Part shown: positions 15,496 to 24,031 of the stretch, piece after piece
Numbering within the stretch: position 1 is the first letter of the stretch
How the letters are laid out: each line of letters begins with the position of its first letter
Origin: Verrucomicrobiota bacterium
GTDB taxonomy: Bacteria; Verrucomicrobiota; Verrucomicrobiia; Limisphaerales; CAIMTB01
Direction of reading: 5' to 3'
DNA: 45,769 bases
Assembly: GCA_963205105.1 (NCBI GenBank)
Contig: CAUJJW010000180.1
Span: forward strand, 1-45,769
Translations under genes and position numbers: made by a program
Notes under the pieces: generated by a model
Told to the model about the DNA's origin: nothing
Seen by the model: only the letters and a program-made list of their open reading frames with translations
Databases searched by the model: none

Positions 15496-16224
15496 TCAGT
15501 TGGTCAGTTCACCTTTTTCCAGATGGATCTGCCGTGAACCAAACGCCGCCGCCTTGGGATCGTGGGTGACCATGATGACGGTCTTTCCGTGGTCGCGGCT
15601 CAGCGACTGCAGGATGCCCAGCACGTCGTGCGCCGATTGGGAGTCCAGATTGCCGGTGGGCTCATCCGCCACAATCAGACTCGGATCGGTGACCAACGCG
15701 CGGGCGATGGCCACCCGCTGCTCCTGCCCGCCCGACATTTGCTTGGGCAGGTGATGCATGCGCTCCGCCAACCCCACCAGATCCAGCGCCGTCGACACCA
15801 GCCGCGTCCGCTCCTTACGACCCAGCCGGGTCAGCAGCAGGGGCAACTCGACGTTCTCAAACGCGGTCAACACCGGCACCAGATTGAAGCTCTGGAACAC
15901 GAACCCAACGTTCTGGTTGCGCCAGTCGGCCAATTGCGACTCGTTCAACCGTGAAATGTCAGTGCCCTGAACGTGCAACGCACCCGAGGTCGGCCGGTCA
16001 ATCCCCGCGATCAAATGCAACAGGGTCGATTTCCCTGAACCGGACGGCCCCATCAGCACCAGGAATTCCCCCGGCAGAATGGTCAGGGATACCCGGTTCA
16101 GCGCGGTGACATTGATTTCACCCTGCTGATAGACTTTCGACAGCTCCTCAATCTCGACGATCGGCTCGGAGGGCCCCTTCCCATCCAACCTTGAACCCAC
16201 CGCGCTGGTATCGGACTCCGGCAT
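15496..16224 (-). CDS. MacB/LolD-type ABC exporter ATP-binding protein
   Basis: 242 residues. Walker A is [12 protein letters not shown], the Q-loop is [18 protein letters not shown], the signature is [15 protein letters not shown] (Gln-Glu rather than the usual Gln-Gln after SGG), Walker B is [13 protein letters not shown], and the H-loop is [11 protein letters not shown]. The ADEPTGNLD motif places it with MacB, LolD and FtsE ATPases. It is the first gene of the exporter operon transcribed leftwards. Immediately upstream are about 650 bp of repeat modules, so its promoter must lie in or be displaced by them. The extra N-terminal 20 residues before VEIEELSK are poorly conserved and the true start may be a little downstream. 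Confidence 0.92.
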   Translation of the reverse strand: MPESDTSAVGSRLDGKGPSEPIVEIEELSKVYQQGEINVTALNRVSLTILPGEFLVLMGPSGSGKSTLLHLIAGIDRPTSGALHVQGTDISRLNESQLADWRNQNVGFVFQSFNLVPVLTAFENVELPLLLTRLGRKERTRLVSTALDLVGLAERMHHLPKQMSGGQEQRVAIARALVTDPSLIVADEPTGNLDSQSAHDVLGILQSLSRDHGKTVIMVTHDPKAAAFGSRQIHLEKGELTN

Positions 16225-16349
16225 CGGCGCGAGTCATAGGTGAGTCTTGCAACCGCGGCAACTCCCCAAAAGTGACATTGACAGTCGTCCTCCAGGAATT
16301 CGCGACTCGCCACCGACAGAATTCCGCACGCCCCCCCTGCAGCGGCTTC

Positions 16350-16434
16350 CCATGAACCGTGCCCCGTAGCGGCGGGCGTCTCGCCTGCCGTAGAGGGGGG
16401 CGTCCCGCCCCCCGGAGTCCATCCTGGTTCATGG
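16350..16434. repeat. GTAGCGG module with two 24-bp units
   Basis: CCATGAACCG (from 16350) and GGTTCATGG (16426-16434) bound two tandem 24-bp units at 16366-16389 and 16390-16413. The second unit has the GTAGAGGGGGGCG variant also found at 24081. Confidence 0.82.
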
Positions 16435-16513
16435 TCTGTGAGCATGGCGCCTGCGCCAACGCCGCTTCCCATGAACCTTCCCATGCAATCCATCGCGAGG
16501 GTTGAAACGGGAT

Positions 16514-16688
16514 CCCTCACCCCAACCCTCTCCCGGGGGGAGAGGGAGTCGCGTCCTGCCCTCGGCGACATGCCTTCACCCCGGCCTTCCGAGCCGTCTT
16601 GACTCGTTCCAGCCAACGCCTACCTCAACCCTGCAAACCTCGCGGCGCATTTTCTCCTTCTCCCTCCGGGAGAAGGCCGGGATGAGGG
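16514..16688. repeat. 175-bp element with terminal inverted repeats (copy 2)
   Basis: The left end (16514-16534) is identical to the left end of the 6931-7105 copy. The right end (16668-16688) is a diverged reverse complement. Total length is the same, 175 bp. The flanks are also alike (TCGCGAGGGTTGAAACG just before, CCGC-CGCTCCA-GCCTCG just after), so the repeat unit extends beyond the inverted repeats. Confidence 0.83.
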
Positions 16689-16880
16689 CCGCCCGCTCCA
16701 TGCCTCGCGCCACGGTTCATGGTCCCCAGACGTGTCCGGATTCTTGAAAACGTGCTCTCCCATGAACCTCCCCTCCCTTCGTCATCCCCTCCGCCTCCCC
16801 ATCTTCATGGTGGGTGAGCCGGTCGATTTCGGACAGGGGACTTCCCAGAGCCCTCCGCCACGGCCAGACTCCTGGTCCGA

Positions 16881-18584
16881 ATGGACGGCACCCGACAATG
16901 GACCCCGGGAACCCTGGCACTGGTAACCCTGGTCGTCGGGTTCTTCGCCATCTTCCTGATCTACCCGGTCGGGTACATGCTCCAAGAGGCCTTCCTGGTG
17001 GAAGGCCGGTTCACGTGGCGCTACTTCGGACTCCTGCTCAGCAACCCGGTCATCGTCCGGTCCCTGGGCAACAGTCTGCTGCTGGCCACGCTGACCACGC
17101 TGATCACCACCCTGATCACCCTGCCGCTGGCCCACGTCCTGACCCGGTTCACCTTCCGCGGCCAGAGCCTGCTCAACGGGCTGCTGCTCGTGCCCATGGT
17201 GATGCCGCCGTTCGTGGGGGCCATCGGCCTCAAGCAACTCCTTGCCCGATATGGCTCCGTCAATCTGCTGCTCATCGATCTCGGAATCGTCGACCCCGCC
17301 CATCCGCCCGACTGGCTCGGCGCCGGGGGCTTCTGGGGCATGGTGATCCTTCAGGTGCTGAACCTCTACCCGGTGATGTTCCTCAACGTCTCGGCCGCTT
17401 TGGCCAACGTCGATCCTTCGCTCCGGGAAGCCGCCCAAAACCTCGGCGCCAGCCCCTGGCGGCTCTTTCGCACCGTCACCCTCCCGCTCATCCTCCCGGG
17501 CTGGTTCGCCGGCGCCATCATCGTCTTCATCTGGGCTTTCACCGACCTCGGCACCCCGCTCATCTTCGGCTTTTCCCCGGTCGTGCCGGTCCAGATCTTC
17601 GATTCCATCACGGAACTCAACACGAACCCGGTCGGATACGCCCTGGTGGTGTTCGTCGTGGTCCTGACGCTGGCGTTGTTCCTCGTCTCCAAGCGGGTGC
17701 TCGCCCGGCGCAGTTACGCCATGATCACCCGCGGCCATACTTCCGGCGCAACCTTCCCCGCCACGTCCCGCCAGACCGCCTGGATCTGGATCGTGGCCGG
17801 CCTGCTCGTCCTCGCCGGTCTCCTCCCCCATCTCGCGGTCATCCTGCAGTCGGTGTCGGGCCGCTGGTTCTTTTCTGTCCTCCCCACCGAGTTCACGACC
17901 GACAATTTCGCCGAACTCCAGGCCCAAGGCGCCATCGCCGGCAGTATTCGCAACAGTCTTTTCTATGCGTCCGTCAGTTCGGGAATCGACCTGGTGCTCG
18001 GCGTCGCCATCGCCTGGCTGCTGACAAGACGTCGCATTCCGTTCGCCTCGGTCCTGGATGCGCTGGCCATGCTGCCACTTGCGCTTCCCGGCCTGGTCAT
18101 TGCCTTCGGCTACGTGGCTGCCTTCGATTTCAAGGTGTCCTGGCTGAATCCCCGGGAGAACCCCACGCTCCTGCTCGTCATCAGTTACGCCGTGCGCCGG
18201 CTTCCCTACATCGTCCGTTCCGCCTACGCCGGCTTCCAACAAACCAGCATCACGCTCGAGGAAGCCTCCGCCAACCTCGGCGCCTCTCCCTTTCGTACCC
18301 TGCGCCGGATCACGCTCCCCCTCGTCGCCGCCAATCTCATCGCCGGCACCATCCTCACCTTTTCCCTGGCCATGCTGGAGGTCAGCGACGGCCTGATCCT
18401 GGCCATGAAGGAGAGCTTCTACCCCATCACCAAAATGATCTGGTCGATCATGGGCCGCATCGATCCCAACGCCGCAGGGGTCGCCTGCGCCTTGGGAGTC
18501 GTGGGTATGGCGATTCTCACCGCCAGCCTCCTGGTCGCCAGTCGCATTCTGGGACGCCGACTCGGCCAGTTGTTCCGTTCCTGA
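16881..18584 (+). CDS. Two-domain iron(III)-type ABC transporter permease (FbpB/ThiP class)
   Basis: 567 residues in two homologous halves of about 280, each with six or so membrane helices. Each half carries an EAA loop for the ATPase: EAAQNLGASPWRLFRTVTLP in the first half and EASANLGASPFRTLRRITLP in the second. This fused layout is typical of ferric-iron, thiamine and spermidine-like permeases of the FbpB/ThiP class; the first half (LPLAHVLTRFTFRGQ, LVPMVMPPFVGAIGLKQLL) looks most like iron(III) permeases. No binding protein or ATPase of this type is adjacent: the next gene is on the opposite strand 7 bp away, and upstream is repeat DNA. Partners must be encoded elsewhere or were lost. Confidence 0.9.
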   Translation: MDGTRQWTPGTLALVTLVVGFFAIFLIYPVGYMLQEAFLVEGRFTWRYFGLLLSNPVIVRSLGNSLLLATLTTLITTLITLPLAHVLTRFTFRGQSLLNGLLLVPMVMPPFVGAIGLKQLLARYGSVNLLLIDLGIVDPAHPPDWLGAGGFWGMVILQVLNLYPVMFLNVSAALANVDPSLREAAQNLGASPWRLFRTVTLPLILPGWFAGAIIVFIWAFTDLGTPLIFGFSPVVPVQIFDSITELNTNPVGYALVVFVVVLTLALFLVSKRVLARRSYAMITRGHTSGATFPATSRQTAWIWIVAGLLVLAGLLPHLAVILQSVSGRWFFSVLPTEFTTDNFAELQAQGAIAGSIRNSLFYASVSSGIDLVLGVAIAWLLTRRRIPFASVLDALAMLPLALPGLVIAFGYVAAFDFKVSWLNPRENPTLLLVISYAVRRLPYIVRSAYAGFQQTSITLEEASANLGASPFRTLRRITLPLVAANLIAGTILTFSLAMLEVSDGLILAMKESFYPITKMIWSIMGRIDPNAAGVACALGVVGMAILTASLLVASRILGRRLGQLFRS

Positions 18585-18591
18585 AGACCGC

Positions 18592-19584
18592 CTAGAAGAG
18601 CGTTCCCACCACGGTGCCGATCACCGAGATCGGACCGGTATCTTCCAAGCCGTCGGTCGCCTTCTCCACTTTTTGCAGGGTGCCCTTCACGTTCTTGAAG
18701 AAGGTCTCGTCGTTCACGACCTTGCCCGCCAACCCGTTGCCTTTGTTGATCTTCTCCAGGATCTCCCGCAACTGCGTCATCGCCGTCGTGGTTTCCCGGT
18801 ACAGCGTTTCGTCCCGGGTCAGCTTGCCCAACGAACCCTGCCCTGCCCCGACGTCCGTGATGATGCGTCGGGCTTCCGCCACCGTCGCCTTGGCGTCGTC
18901 GGTGATGCCCTGAATTTCGGTGGCAGCCTGGCTTAGGTTCGTCACGGTTTGCACTGCGGCCGTGTAGAGCTTGTCGTCGTTGACCATCATGCCGATCGAT
19001 CCCTTGCCGTCGGCGATCTGTTTCGAGATCAACTGCATGTTGCCCAGGATCGCGGTGAGCCGGGGACTGTTGTCTTTCAGAAAGTCGGTGAACGGCCCGA
19101 GCAGGTTCTGGAAATTGTCGCCGCCGAACAAGTTGGTGATGTTGCCGACGCTGCCCGCGGCGGCGTCGAGCTTGGCCATGATTTGGCCGAGGTCGGGCAG
19201 GGTTTCGGCTTCGAGTTCGGTGCCGGCGGTGACCTGAGGGGCGGCGGGACTGCCGAAGGTGAGTTCCACATAGTTCTGGCCCATCAGCCCGGCGAATCGC
19301 ACCACCGCCTTGCTGTCGGTCTTCACCTGGGCGGCCGTGCGGACGCGGAGGGTCACCACGACCTTGTTGCCCTCGATGGCGATCCGACGGACCTCGCCGA
19401 CCGGCACGCCGGCGAGCTTCACCATCGCGCCGACCTGGAGTTCGTTGACGGCGTTGAACCGCGCCTTGATCTCGACGCCCTTACGGAAGAAGTCAAAGCC
19501 TCCGGCCAGTTCCAGCAGGACCAACCCCGCGATGAACACCATGGCGAAAAAAATGCCCAGCCGTGTTTCGAGTGAGTTTTTCAT
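18592..19584 (-). CDS. MlaD-like MCE-domain lipid-transport protein
   Basis: 330 residues. One N-terminal membrane helix (LGIFFAMVFIAGLVLLELAGG), then a single MCE domain (residues about 38-117: VEIKARFNAVNELQVGAMVKLAGVPVGEV in part, then VRFAGLMGQNYVELTFG). A long helical C-terminal region (about 120-330) has NLFGG, SIGMMVNDDKLY and SLGKLTRDETLY, the recurring G-x-x-N/RDExxY pattern of MCE proteins with coiled tails. It should form a hexameric ring on the periplasmic face of the MlaE/MlaF complex. It is the last gene of the operon; its ATG overlaps the MlaF stop by 4 bp and has a Shine-Dalgarno (GGAG, 5 nt upstream). The C-terminal tail is longer than in E. coli MlaD (about 180 residues). 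Confidence 0.92.
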   Translation of the reverse strand: MKNSLETRLGIFFAMVFIAGLVLLELAGGFDFFRKGVEIKARFNAVNELQVGAMVKLAGVPVGEVRRIAIEGNKVVVTLRVRTAAQVKTDSKAVVRFAGLMGQNYVELTFGSPAAPQVTAGTELEAETLPDLGQIMAKLDAAAGSVGNITNLFGGDNFQNLLGPFTDFLKDNSPRLTAILGNMQLISKQIADGKGSIGMMVNDDKLYTAAVQTVTNLSQAATEIQGITDDAKATVAEARRIITDVGAGQGSLGKLTRDETLYRETTTAMTQLREILEKINKGNGLAGKVVNDETFFKNVKGTLQKVEKATDGLEDTGPISVIGTVVGTLF

Positions 19585-20348
19585 GGGATCTCCGACGTGC
19601 TGTGGTTCGAGTCAAAATCAATGGTCAGAAAATCGCGAACCAACGGGTCCGTGTTGGCGCGCAGTTCCGTGGGGGACCCGACGAAGCGCACCAGACCGTC
19701 CGACAGGAACGCCACGCGGTTGGCCACCCCGCACGCCAAGTCGCGATCGTGCGTCACCACGACCGACGTCACGCCCAACCGGCGGTTCAAGGCCAGAATC
19801 TCCCGCCCGATCGTCACCGATCGCAACGGGTCCAGCTCACTCGTGGGCTCGTCGTACAACAGCAACTGGGGCTCCGAGACCAGAGCCCGGGCGATGGCCA
19901 CCCGCTTCTTCATGCCGCCGGACAGTTCGGATGGCATCTTGTCGCCGGCCCCTTTCAGCCCCACCAGCTCCAGCTTTTCCTCCACGATCCGCTGGATGAT
20001 GTGGGGCGGGTGAACGCGGTGCTCCTCCAGGTACAGCCCCACATTCTCCGACACCGACAATGAGTTCAGCAGGGCGGCGGACTGGAACACCATGCCCATA
20101 CGTACCCCGCCCAACCCGGACTCCTCGGGCAACGGCTTGCCGTCGACCAGCACCTCGCCGGCGTCGGGACGTTCCAGGCCGATGATGTGCCGGAGCAGCA
20201 CCGTCTTGCCGCTGCCGCTGGGTCCCATCATCACGAAGATCTCGCCCGGCGCGATATCCAGGTCGATACCCCGCAGCACCTCGACACCTCGAAAGGACTT
20301 TCGGATGCCCCGCAATCGAACCGACACACCCTGGGGATGCGCACTCAT
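19581..20348 (-). CDS. MlaF-like ATP-binding protein of the MCE lipid transporter
   Basis: 255 residues from ATG 20348 (MSAHPQGVSVRLRGIRKSF). Walker A is [19 protein letters not shown], the Q-loop MVFQSAALLNSLSVSENV, the signature is [17 protein letters not shown] and Walker B LLLYDEPTSELDP. SGGMKKR and the serine in DEPTSELDP (versus DEPTSGLDP) place it in the MlaF/TtgA group. It drives phospholipid movement between membranes from the cytoplasmic side. I chose the ATG at 20348 because it overlaps the MlaE stop by 4 bp and starts at the homology; the frame extends further upstream only as an antisense-like artefact of mlaE. Confidence 0.93.
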   Translation of the reverse strand: MSAHPQGVSVRLRGIRKSFRGVEVLRGIDLDIAPGEIFVMMGPSGSGKTVLLRHIIGLERPDAGEVLVDGKPLPEESGLGGVRMGMVFQSAALLNSLSVSENVGLYLEEHRVHPPHIIQRIVEEKLELVGLKGAGDKMPSELSGGMKKRVAIARALVSEPQLLLYDEPTSELDPLRSVTIGREILALNRRLGVTSVVVTHDRDLACGVANRVAFLSDGLVRFVGSPTELRANTDPLVRDFLTIDFDSNHSTSEIP

Positions 20349-21091
20349 CGTTGGAACACCAGCAAGAGCCGGGTCAGGAAATAGTCCAGGATCAGGATCA
20401 GCACGATGGAATTGACCACCGCCTTGGTGACGGACCTGCCGATACCCCGCGGCCCGCCGATGGTGGCCAGACCCTGCTGGCAGGACACCAAGCCCACCAC
20501 CACAGCGAACGCGATGCTCTTGATGAACCCTTTCGCGACGTCGAAGGCCTCGACGTTCAGGCGAAGGTCGTTGAAGTACTCCGCCCACGTCAGACCGATG
20601 TCCCGGTTCAGGACGGCCACCAGTGCACCGCCGCCCCATCCCACGATCATCGAAAAGATCACCAGCGACGGCAGCCCCACCGTGATGCCCACCACTCGCG
20701 GGAGAACCAGGTAATGCACCGGATTGATGTTCATCGTCCGCAACGCATCAATCTCCTGGTAGACCCGCATCGAGCCAATCTCCGCCGCCATGGCCGAACC
20801 AATCCGGCCGGCAATCAGGATCGACATCATCACGGGAGCGAGTTCCTCGGCCACCGACAGGCCGATCAACCCGCCCAGCATGCCTCCAATTCCGCGCTCG
20901 GCCAGCCGTGGCCCGCTTTGCAGCGCCACCACACCGCCGATGAACAGCGACAGCAGGCAGGCCATGAAAAGGCTGGCGTTACCAATTTCAAACAATTGGT
21001 CCGCCACCTTGCGGCGCTGCCGCCACACATAGGGGAGCGCAACCAGGGTCTGCCAGCCCAACAGGGCAACTTCACCGATGTTTCGAAACAT
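20345..21091 (-). CDS. MlaE-like permease of the MCE lipid transporter
   Basis: 248 residues. Family signatures: LFIGGVVALQSG, GLSVAEELAPVMMSILIAGRIGSAMAAEIGSM in pieces (E-L-x-P-V and AGRxGSAxAAEIGxM are the MlaE hallmark), EIDALRTMNINPVHYLVLPR, and a C-terminal FIKSIAFAVVVGLVSCQQGL with ATIGGPRGIGRSVTKAVVNSI. MlaE is the inner-membrane core that holds phospholipid. Its start codon lies inside the upstream repeat-protein gene (20-bp overlap, 21072-21091), and its own stop overlaps mlaF, so the four genes form a tightly coupled unit. MlaB (STAS) and MlaC genes are absent from the operon. Confidence 0.94.
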   Translation of the reverse strand: MFRNIGEVALLGWQTLVALPYVWRQRRKVADQLFEIGNASLFMACLLSLFIGGVVALQSGPRLAERGIGGMLGGLIGLSVAEELAPVMMSILIAGRIGSAMAAEIGSMRVYQEIDALRTMNINPVHYLVLPRVVGITVGLPSLVIFSMIVGWGGGALVAVLNRDIGLTWAEYFNDLRLNVEAFDVAKGFIKSIAFAVVVGLVSCQQGLATIGGPRGIGRSVTKAVVNSIVLILILDYFLTRLLLVFQR

Positions 21092-22670
21092 CGCTTTCGG
21101 GGGCCGCCGGAGGTTCGGGTTTCTTCGAGTCGGGACGGGTCCCCATATGGAACCACCGCCACCGGGTCCCGGCGGAAGTCTTGTGATACTGGACGAGTCC
21201 GAACAGGAGCGAGCCCTTTGTCAGCTCGGGTGTCGCCTCCCGCCGGTATAAATTCCACAGCAGCGATTGACTGGACGCGCCCGTCGCCGGATTCGATTCC
21301 TGCCGCCAGATCGACCACAGGGGCGCCCAGTTTCGGGTCATACCCGTTCCCCGTCCAAACGGCTCGATCACCGTCAGGGCCTGCAGGCGCTCCTTCCCTT
21401 CCGGGTCTTTGGTCCAATGGAAAAACGGCCAAATCTCCAACCGGCGGGAGCTCTTGCCGGTCTCCAAATTCCGGTCCTTCTGATCGGAGTAGAGGAAGAT
21501 CGCGAACTGCCTCCGGTCGCGGTCGAACGATTCTGTGTGCAAATGCCGCCGCCGATACAGCGGCCACAGGTACGTCTGCGCATCCAGCGTCTTCGTGTGG
21601 CCCACACTGAAGAACGGCAACACCCGGTCCAACGTCTTGCCTTCCCCTCGCGCAAAACCCACCAGCGGCCAGGGCGCGTTCCATTGCCGATACTGCGCCC
21701 CGCGATCGTCCGTCCACGAAAAGAACGGCCACATCGCCGCGGTATGATCCCGCAAGGGCGAACGTTCCACGTAGTAAAGCGGCAGCGCCGCATCCACCCG
21801 GCCGGCGTTCTCGGTGCCTATCCCCGTCCGGTTCCGGAACCAGACCGGCCACAACGCAAACTGCTTGTCGTGCCCGCCCACCACCTGCACCTCGTCCATC
21901 AGGTTGGTCAGCGTCGTCGCTTCCTGATGTTCATGACCCAACAACGGCCAGAACTGCCAACCCGCCAGACCCGGCCCTTCACGGAAATGGATGAACGGAA
22001 ACAACACGTTCCGCGTCGTCTTCCCCTTCTCCACCGTCTTCAGCCAGAGCGGGAACAACACAAACTGCGATTCATCCCGGAACATCCGGTCCTTCAGGGT
22101 GCCGTACAGCGGGAAAACCGCCCAAAAATCCCGCTTGGGGTCCGGTGCGTCCTGATAGAAGAAGAACGGGAACAGGTTGAATCGCTTCAACTCCTTGTCC
22201 GCCATGCTGTCCACGTGCGAGCGGTTGATCCACTGGCCGAGCTGCCAGCGCCAATCTTCCCCGTATTTCCGGTAGCTGAACACCGGCGGCAGCACAAACA
22301 CCTGCCCCTTTTCGTGATCGTGGGACGAAAACGACGAAATCAACGGCGGCACCGCCCAAAGATGGCCGTCCTCGGTCTCCTGCTCGTAGTAGAGAGGCCC
22401 AAACGCCTCGGTCGCTCGCCCGTCCGGCTCCAGGGTCATGGAGAAGGTCTGGAACAGCGGCCCCAAAACCGTGTCAAACCCCTGGCCAGCATGGCTTTCC
22501 TGACCCGGATTCACCGCTTCCATGGCCTCTTCACCGACGGCCGATCCACCCCAGAGCAGCACGCTCGCAAGACCCGCAATCCAGGCAGCGCGGGCGCTGG
22601 CTGCCCCATGGCGCCGGCGCACGCGACGGAACAGTCGTGAAGGAGTCCAGCGCATCCGAGACCCCGGCAT
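21072..22670 (-). CDS. Unrecognised exported protein of repeated [FWLV]P[LFV][FYW] units, first gene of the Mla operon
   Basis: 532 residues. I do not recognise a named family. The N-terminus is basic then hydrophobic (AAWIAGLASVLLWGGSAVGEE), a likely signal peptide; the ATG at 22655 (MRWTPSRL) is an equally good start. From residue 70 to 490 a short aromatic motif recurs about 20 times at 16-30-residue spacing: GPLF (70), GPLYY (91), LPPVF (127), FPFFF (167), FPLYG (186), FPLWL (206), FPFIHF (224), WPLLG (241), WPVWF (274), LPLYY (296), WPFFSW (314), WPLVGF (334), LPFFS (351), WPLYR (369), WPFFHW (414) and others. Between them are polar turns rich in D, R and K. The pattern suggests repeated beta-strand hairpins, as in an outer-membrane barrel or a propeller. 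The tail (RPDSKKPEPPAAPESD) is Pro-rich. Coupling to MlaE by a 20-bp overlap suggests an envelope role in lipid transport (inference). Confidence 0.8.
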   Translation of the reverse strand: MPGSRMRWTPSRLFRRVRRRHGAASARAAWIAGLASVLLWGGSAVGEEAMEAVNPGQESHAGQGFDTVLGPLFQTFSMTLEPDGRATEAFGPLYYEQETEDGHLWAVPPLISSFSSHDHEKGQVFVLPPVFSYRKYGEDWRWQLGQWINRSHVDSMADKELKRFNLFPFFFYQDAPDPKRDFWAVFPLYGTLKDRMFRDESQFVLFPLWLKTVEKGKTTRNVLFPFIHFREGPGLAGWQFWPLLGHEHQEATTLTNLMDEVQVVGGHDKQFALWPVWFRNRTGIGTENAGRVDAALPLYYVERSPLRDHTAAMWPFFSWTDDRGAQYRQWNAPWPLVGFARGEGKTLDRVLPFFSVGHTKTLDAQTYLWPLYRRRHLHTESFDRDRRQFAIFLYSDQKDRNLETGKSSRRLEIWPFFHWTKDPEGKERLQALTVIEPFGRGTGMTRNWAPLWSIWRQESNPATGASSQSLLWNLYRREATPELTKGSLLFGLVQYHKTSAGTRWRWFHMGTRPDSKKPEPPAAPESDVSKHR

Positions 22671-22741
22671 TCAACCCCGCCCCACCCTGCGGCTCAAGCC
22701 TCTCGCTTCACCTTTCGGCCGCCTCCCGGCACACTCCCCCC

Positions 22742-24031
22742 ATGCGCCACGCGCCCATCGACCCGCAGTTCTTCATCAGTAATCGCCGCCGGCTGATGCG
22801 CCTCCTCCCACCCGGTTCCATCGCCCTCGTCAATGCCAACGACATCCCCCCCACCAACTCCGATGGCACCCTCCGACCTGTCCCCAATTCCGACCTCTTC
22901 TACCTGACCGGCGTCGAACAGGAGGAATCCATCCTCCTGATCTTCCCCGACGCCGATGACGAACGGCTGCGTGAAATCCTGTTCCTCCGCGAAACGAGCG
23001 AACTCATCTCCATCTGGGAAGGTCATAAACTCTCCCGTGAAGCCGCCCGCGAAACCACCGGCATTCGCAACGTTCAGTGGATCTCCGAGTTCCCCAAGTT
23101 CCTTCATCGCCTCATGTGCGAGGCCGACCACGTCTGGCTCAATTCCAACGAGCACAAACGCGCCGACATCGTGGTCACGTCGCGCGAGGCACGCTTCGTT
23201 CGCGGCCTTCAGGAACGGTACCCGCTGCACCAATACCACCGCCTGGCCCGGCTCATGCACCGGTTGCGCATCGTGAAGCAACCGACGGAGGTGGAATTGC
23301 TCAAGCAGGCCTGCGCCATCACCCGGGATGGCTTCGAACGCGTCAGTCGCTTCGTTCAACCCGGGGTCTCGGAGCATGAAGTGGAAGCCGAGTTCGCCCA
23401 CGAGTTCATCCGCCAACGCGGCAACTTCGCCTACAACCCCATCATCGCGTCCGGCCCCAACGCCTGCATTCTCCACTACAACGACAACGATCGTCCCTGC
23501 CGCGATGGCGATCTCCTGCTGCTCGACGTCGCCGCCAATTACGCCAATTACAACGCCGACCTGACCCGGACCATCCCCGTCAACGGGCGCTTCACCCAAC
23601 GCCAAAGGCAGGTGTACGAGGCCGTCCTTCGGGTCCTGCGCGCGTCCATCGCCGGTTTGAAGCCCGGCACCAAACCCAAACACTGGCAGGAGGCCGCCGA
23701 AGAAATGATGGCCAGGGAATGCGTCGACCTCGGCCTGCTCAAAACCTCGGATCTCCGTGAAAATCCCGAGGACCCCATGAAACGCCCGGTGAAGAAGTAC
23801 TTCATGCACGGGCTCGGCCACCCACTGGGCCTCGACGTTCATGACGTCGGCTTCACCACCGAACCCTTCGCCGCCGGCTGGGTCATGACCGTCGAACCCG
23901 GCCTCTACCTCCGCGACGAGGGATTCGGCGTCCGCCTCGAAAACGACGTGCTCATCACGGACAAGGGTCCCGTCGACCTCATGGCCGACATCCCAATCGA
24001 ACCCGACGACATCGAAAAGCTCATGGCCTGA
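22742..24031 (+). CDS. Xaa-Pro aminopeptidase (aminopeptidase P, M24B)
   Basis: 429 residues from ATG 22742. It removes N-terminal residues ahead of proline, using two Mn ions in the cytoplasm. The N-terminal creatinase-like domain runs to about residue 175 (NSDLFYLTGVEQEESILLIF). The pita-bread domain has all five metal ligands: D262 (LLLDVAANY), D273 (YNADLTRT), H360 (HGLGHPLGLDVHD), E385 (TVEPGLYL) and E400 (RLENDVLIT). The arginine-containing end FGVRLEND is usual. The N-terminal start is chosen where homology begins; a longer frame from 22637 overlaps the opposite-strand gene. It is divergent from the Mla operon (71 bp between start codons), and followed by 400 bp of repeats. Confidence 0.93.
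   Translation: MRHAPIDPQFFISNRRRLMRLLPPGSIALVNANDIPPTNSDGTLRPVPNSDLFYLTGVEQEESILLIFPDADDERLREILFLRETSELISIWEGHKLSREAARETTGIRNVQWISEFPKFLHRLMCEADHVWLNSNEHKRADIVVTSREARFVRGLQERYPLHQYHRLARLMHRLRIVKQPTEVELLKQACAITRDGFERVSRFVQPGVSEHEVEAEFAHEFIRQRGNFAYNPIIASGPNACILHYNDNDRPCRDGDLLLLDVAANYANYNADLTRTIPVNGRFTQRQRQVYEAVLRVLRASIAGLKPGTKPKHWQEAAEEMMARECVDLGLLKTSDLRENPEDPMKRPVKKYFMHGLGHPLGLDVHDVGFTTEPFAAGWVMTVEPGLYLRDEGFGVRLENDVLITDKGPVDLMADIPIEPDDIEKLMA

Larger units (their letters stand above)
16225..16880. repeat. Repeat-filled intergenic region with a composite mosaic
   Basis: This 656-bp region between divergent genes has no credible gene. It contains the GTAGCGG module (16350-16434), the 175-bp element (16514-16688), a GTTCATGGTCCCCAGACGTG stretch with a closing CCCATGAACC (about 16709-16768), and GGTCGATTTCGGACAGGGGA (about 16820-16840), which recurs near 24180, 24285 and 24400. 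The order of modules repeats that at 6768-7175. Confidence 0.8.

Noticed and set aside
16725..16768. Possible small gene within the GTTCATGG...CCCATGAAC stretch
   Set aside because: It is an inverted-repeat module seen in several copies, with no shared reading frame.
16782..18242. 486-codon minus-strand open frame opposite the iron-type permease
   Set aside because: Its composition (Glu, Asp, Gly, His, Gln-rich, no hydrophobic core) is that of an antisense shadow of a membrane protein; the plus strand has two EAA loops.
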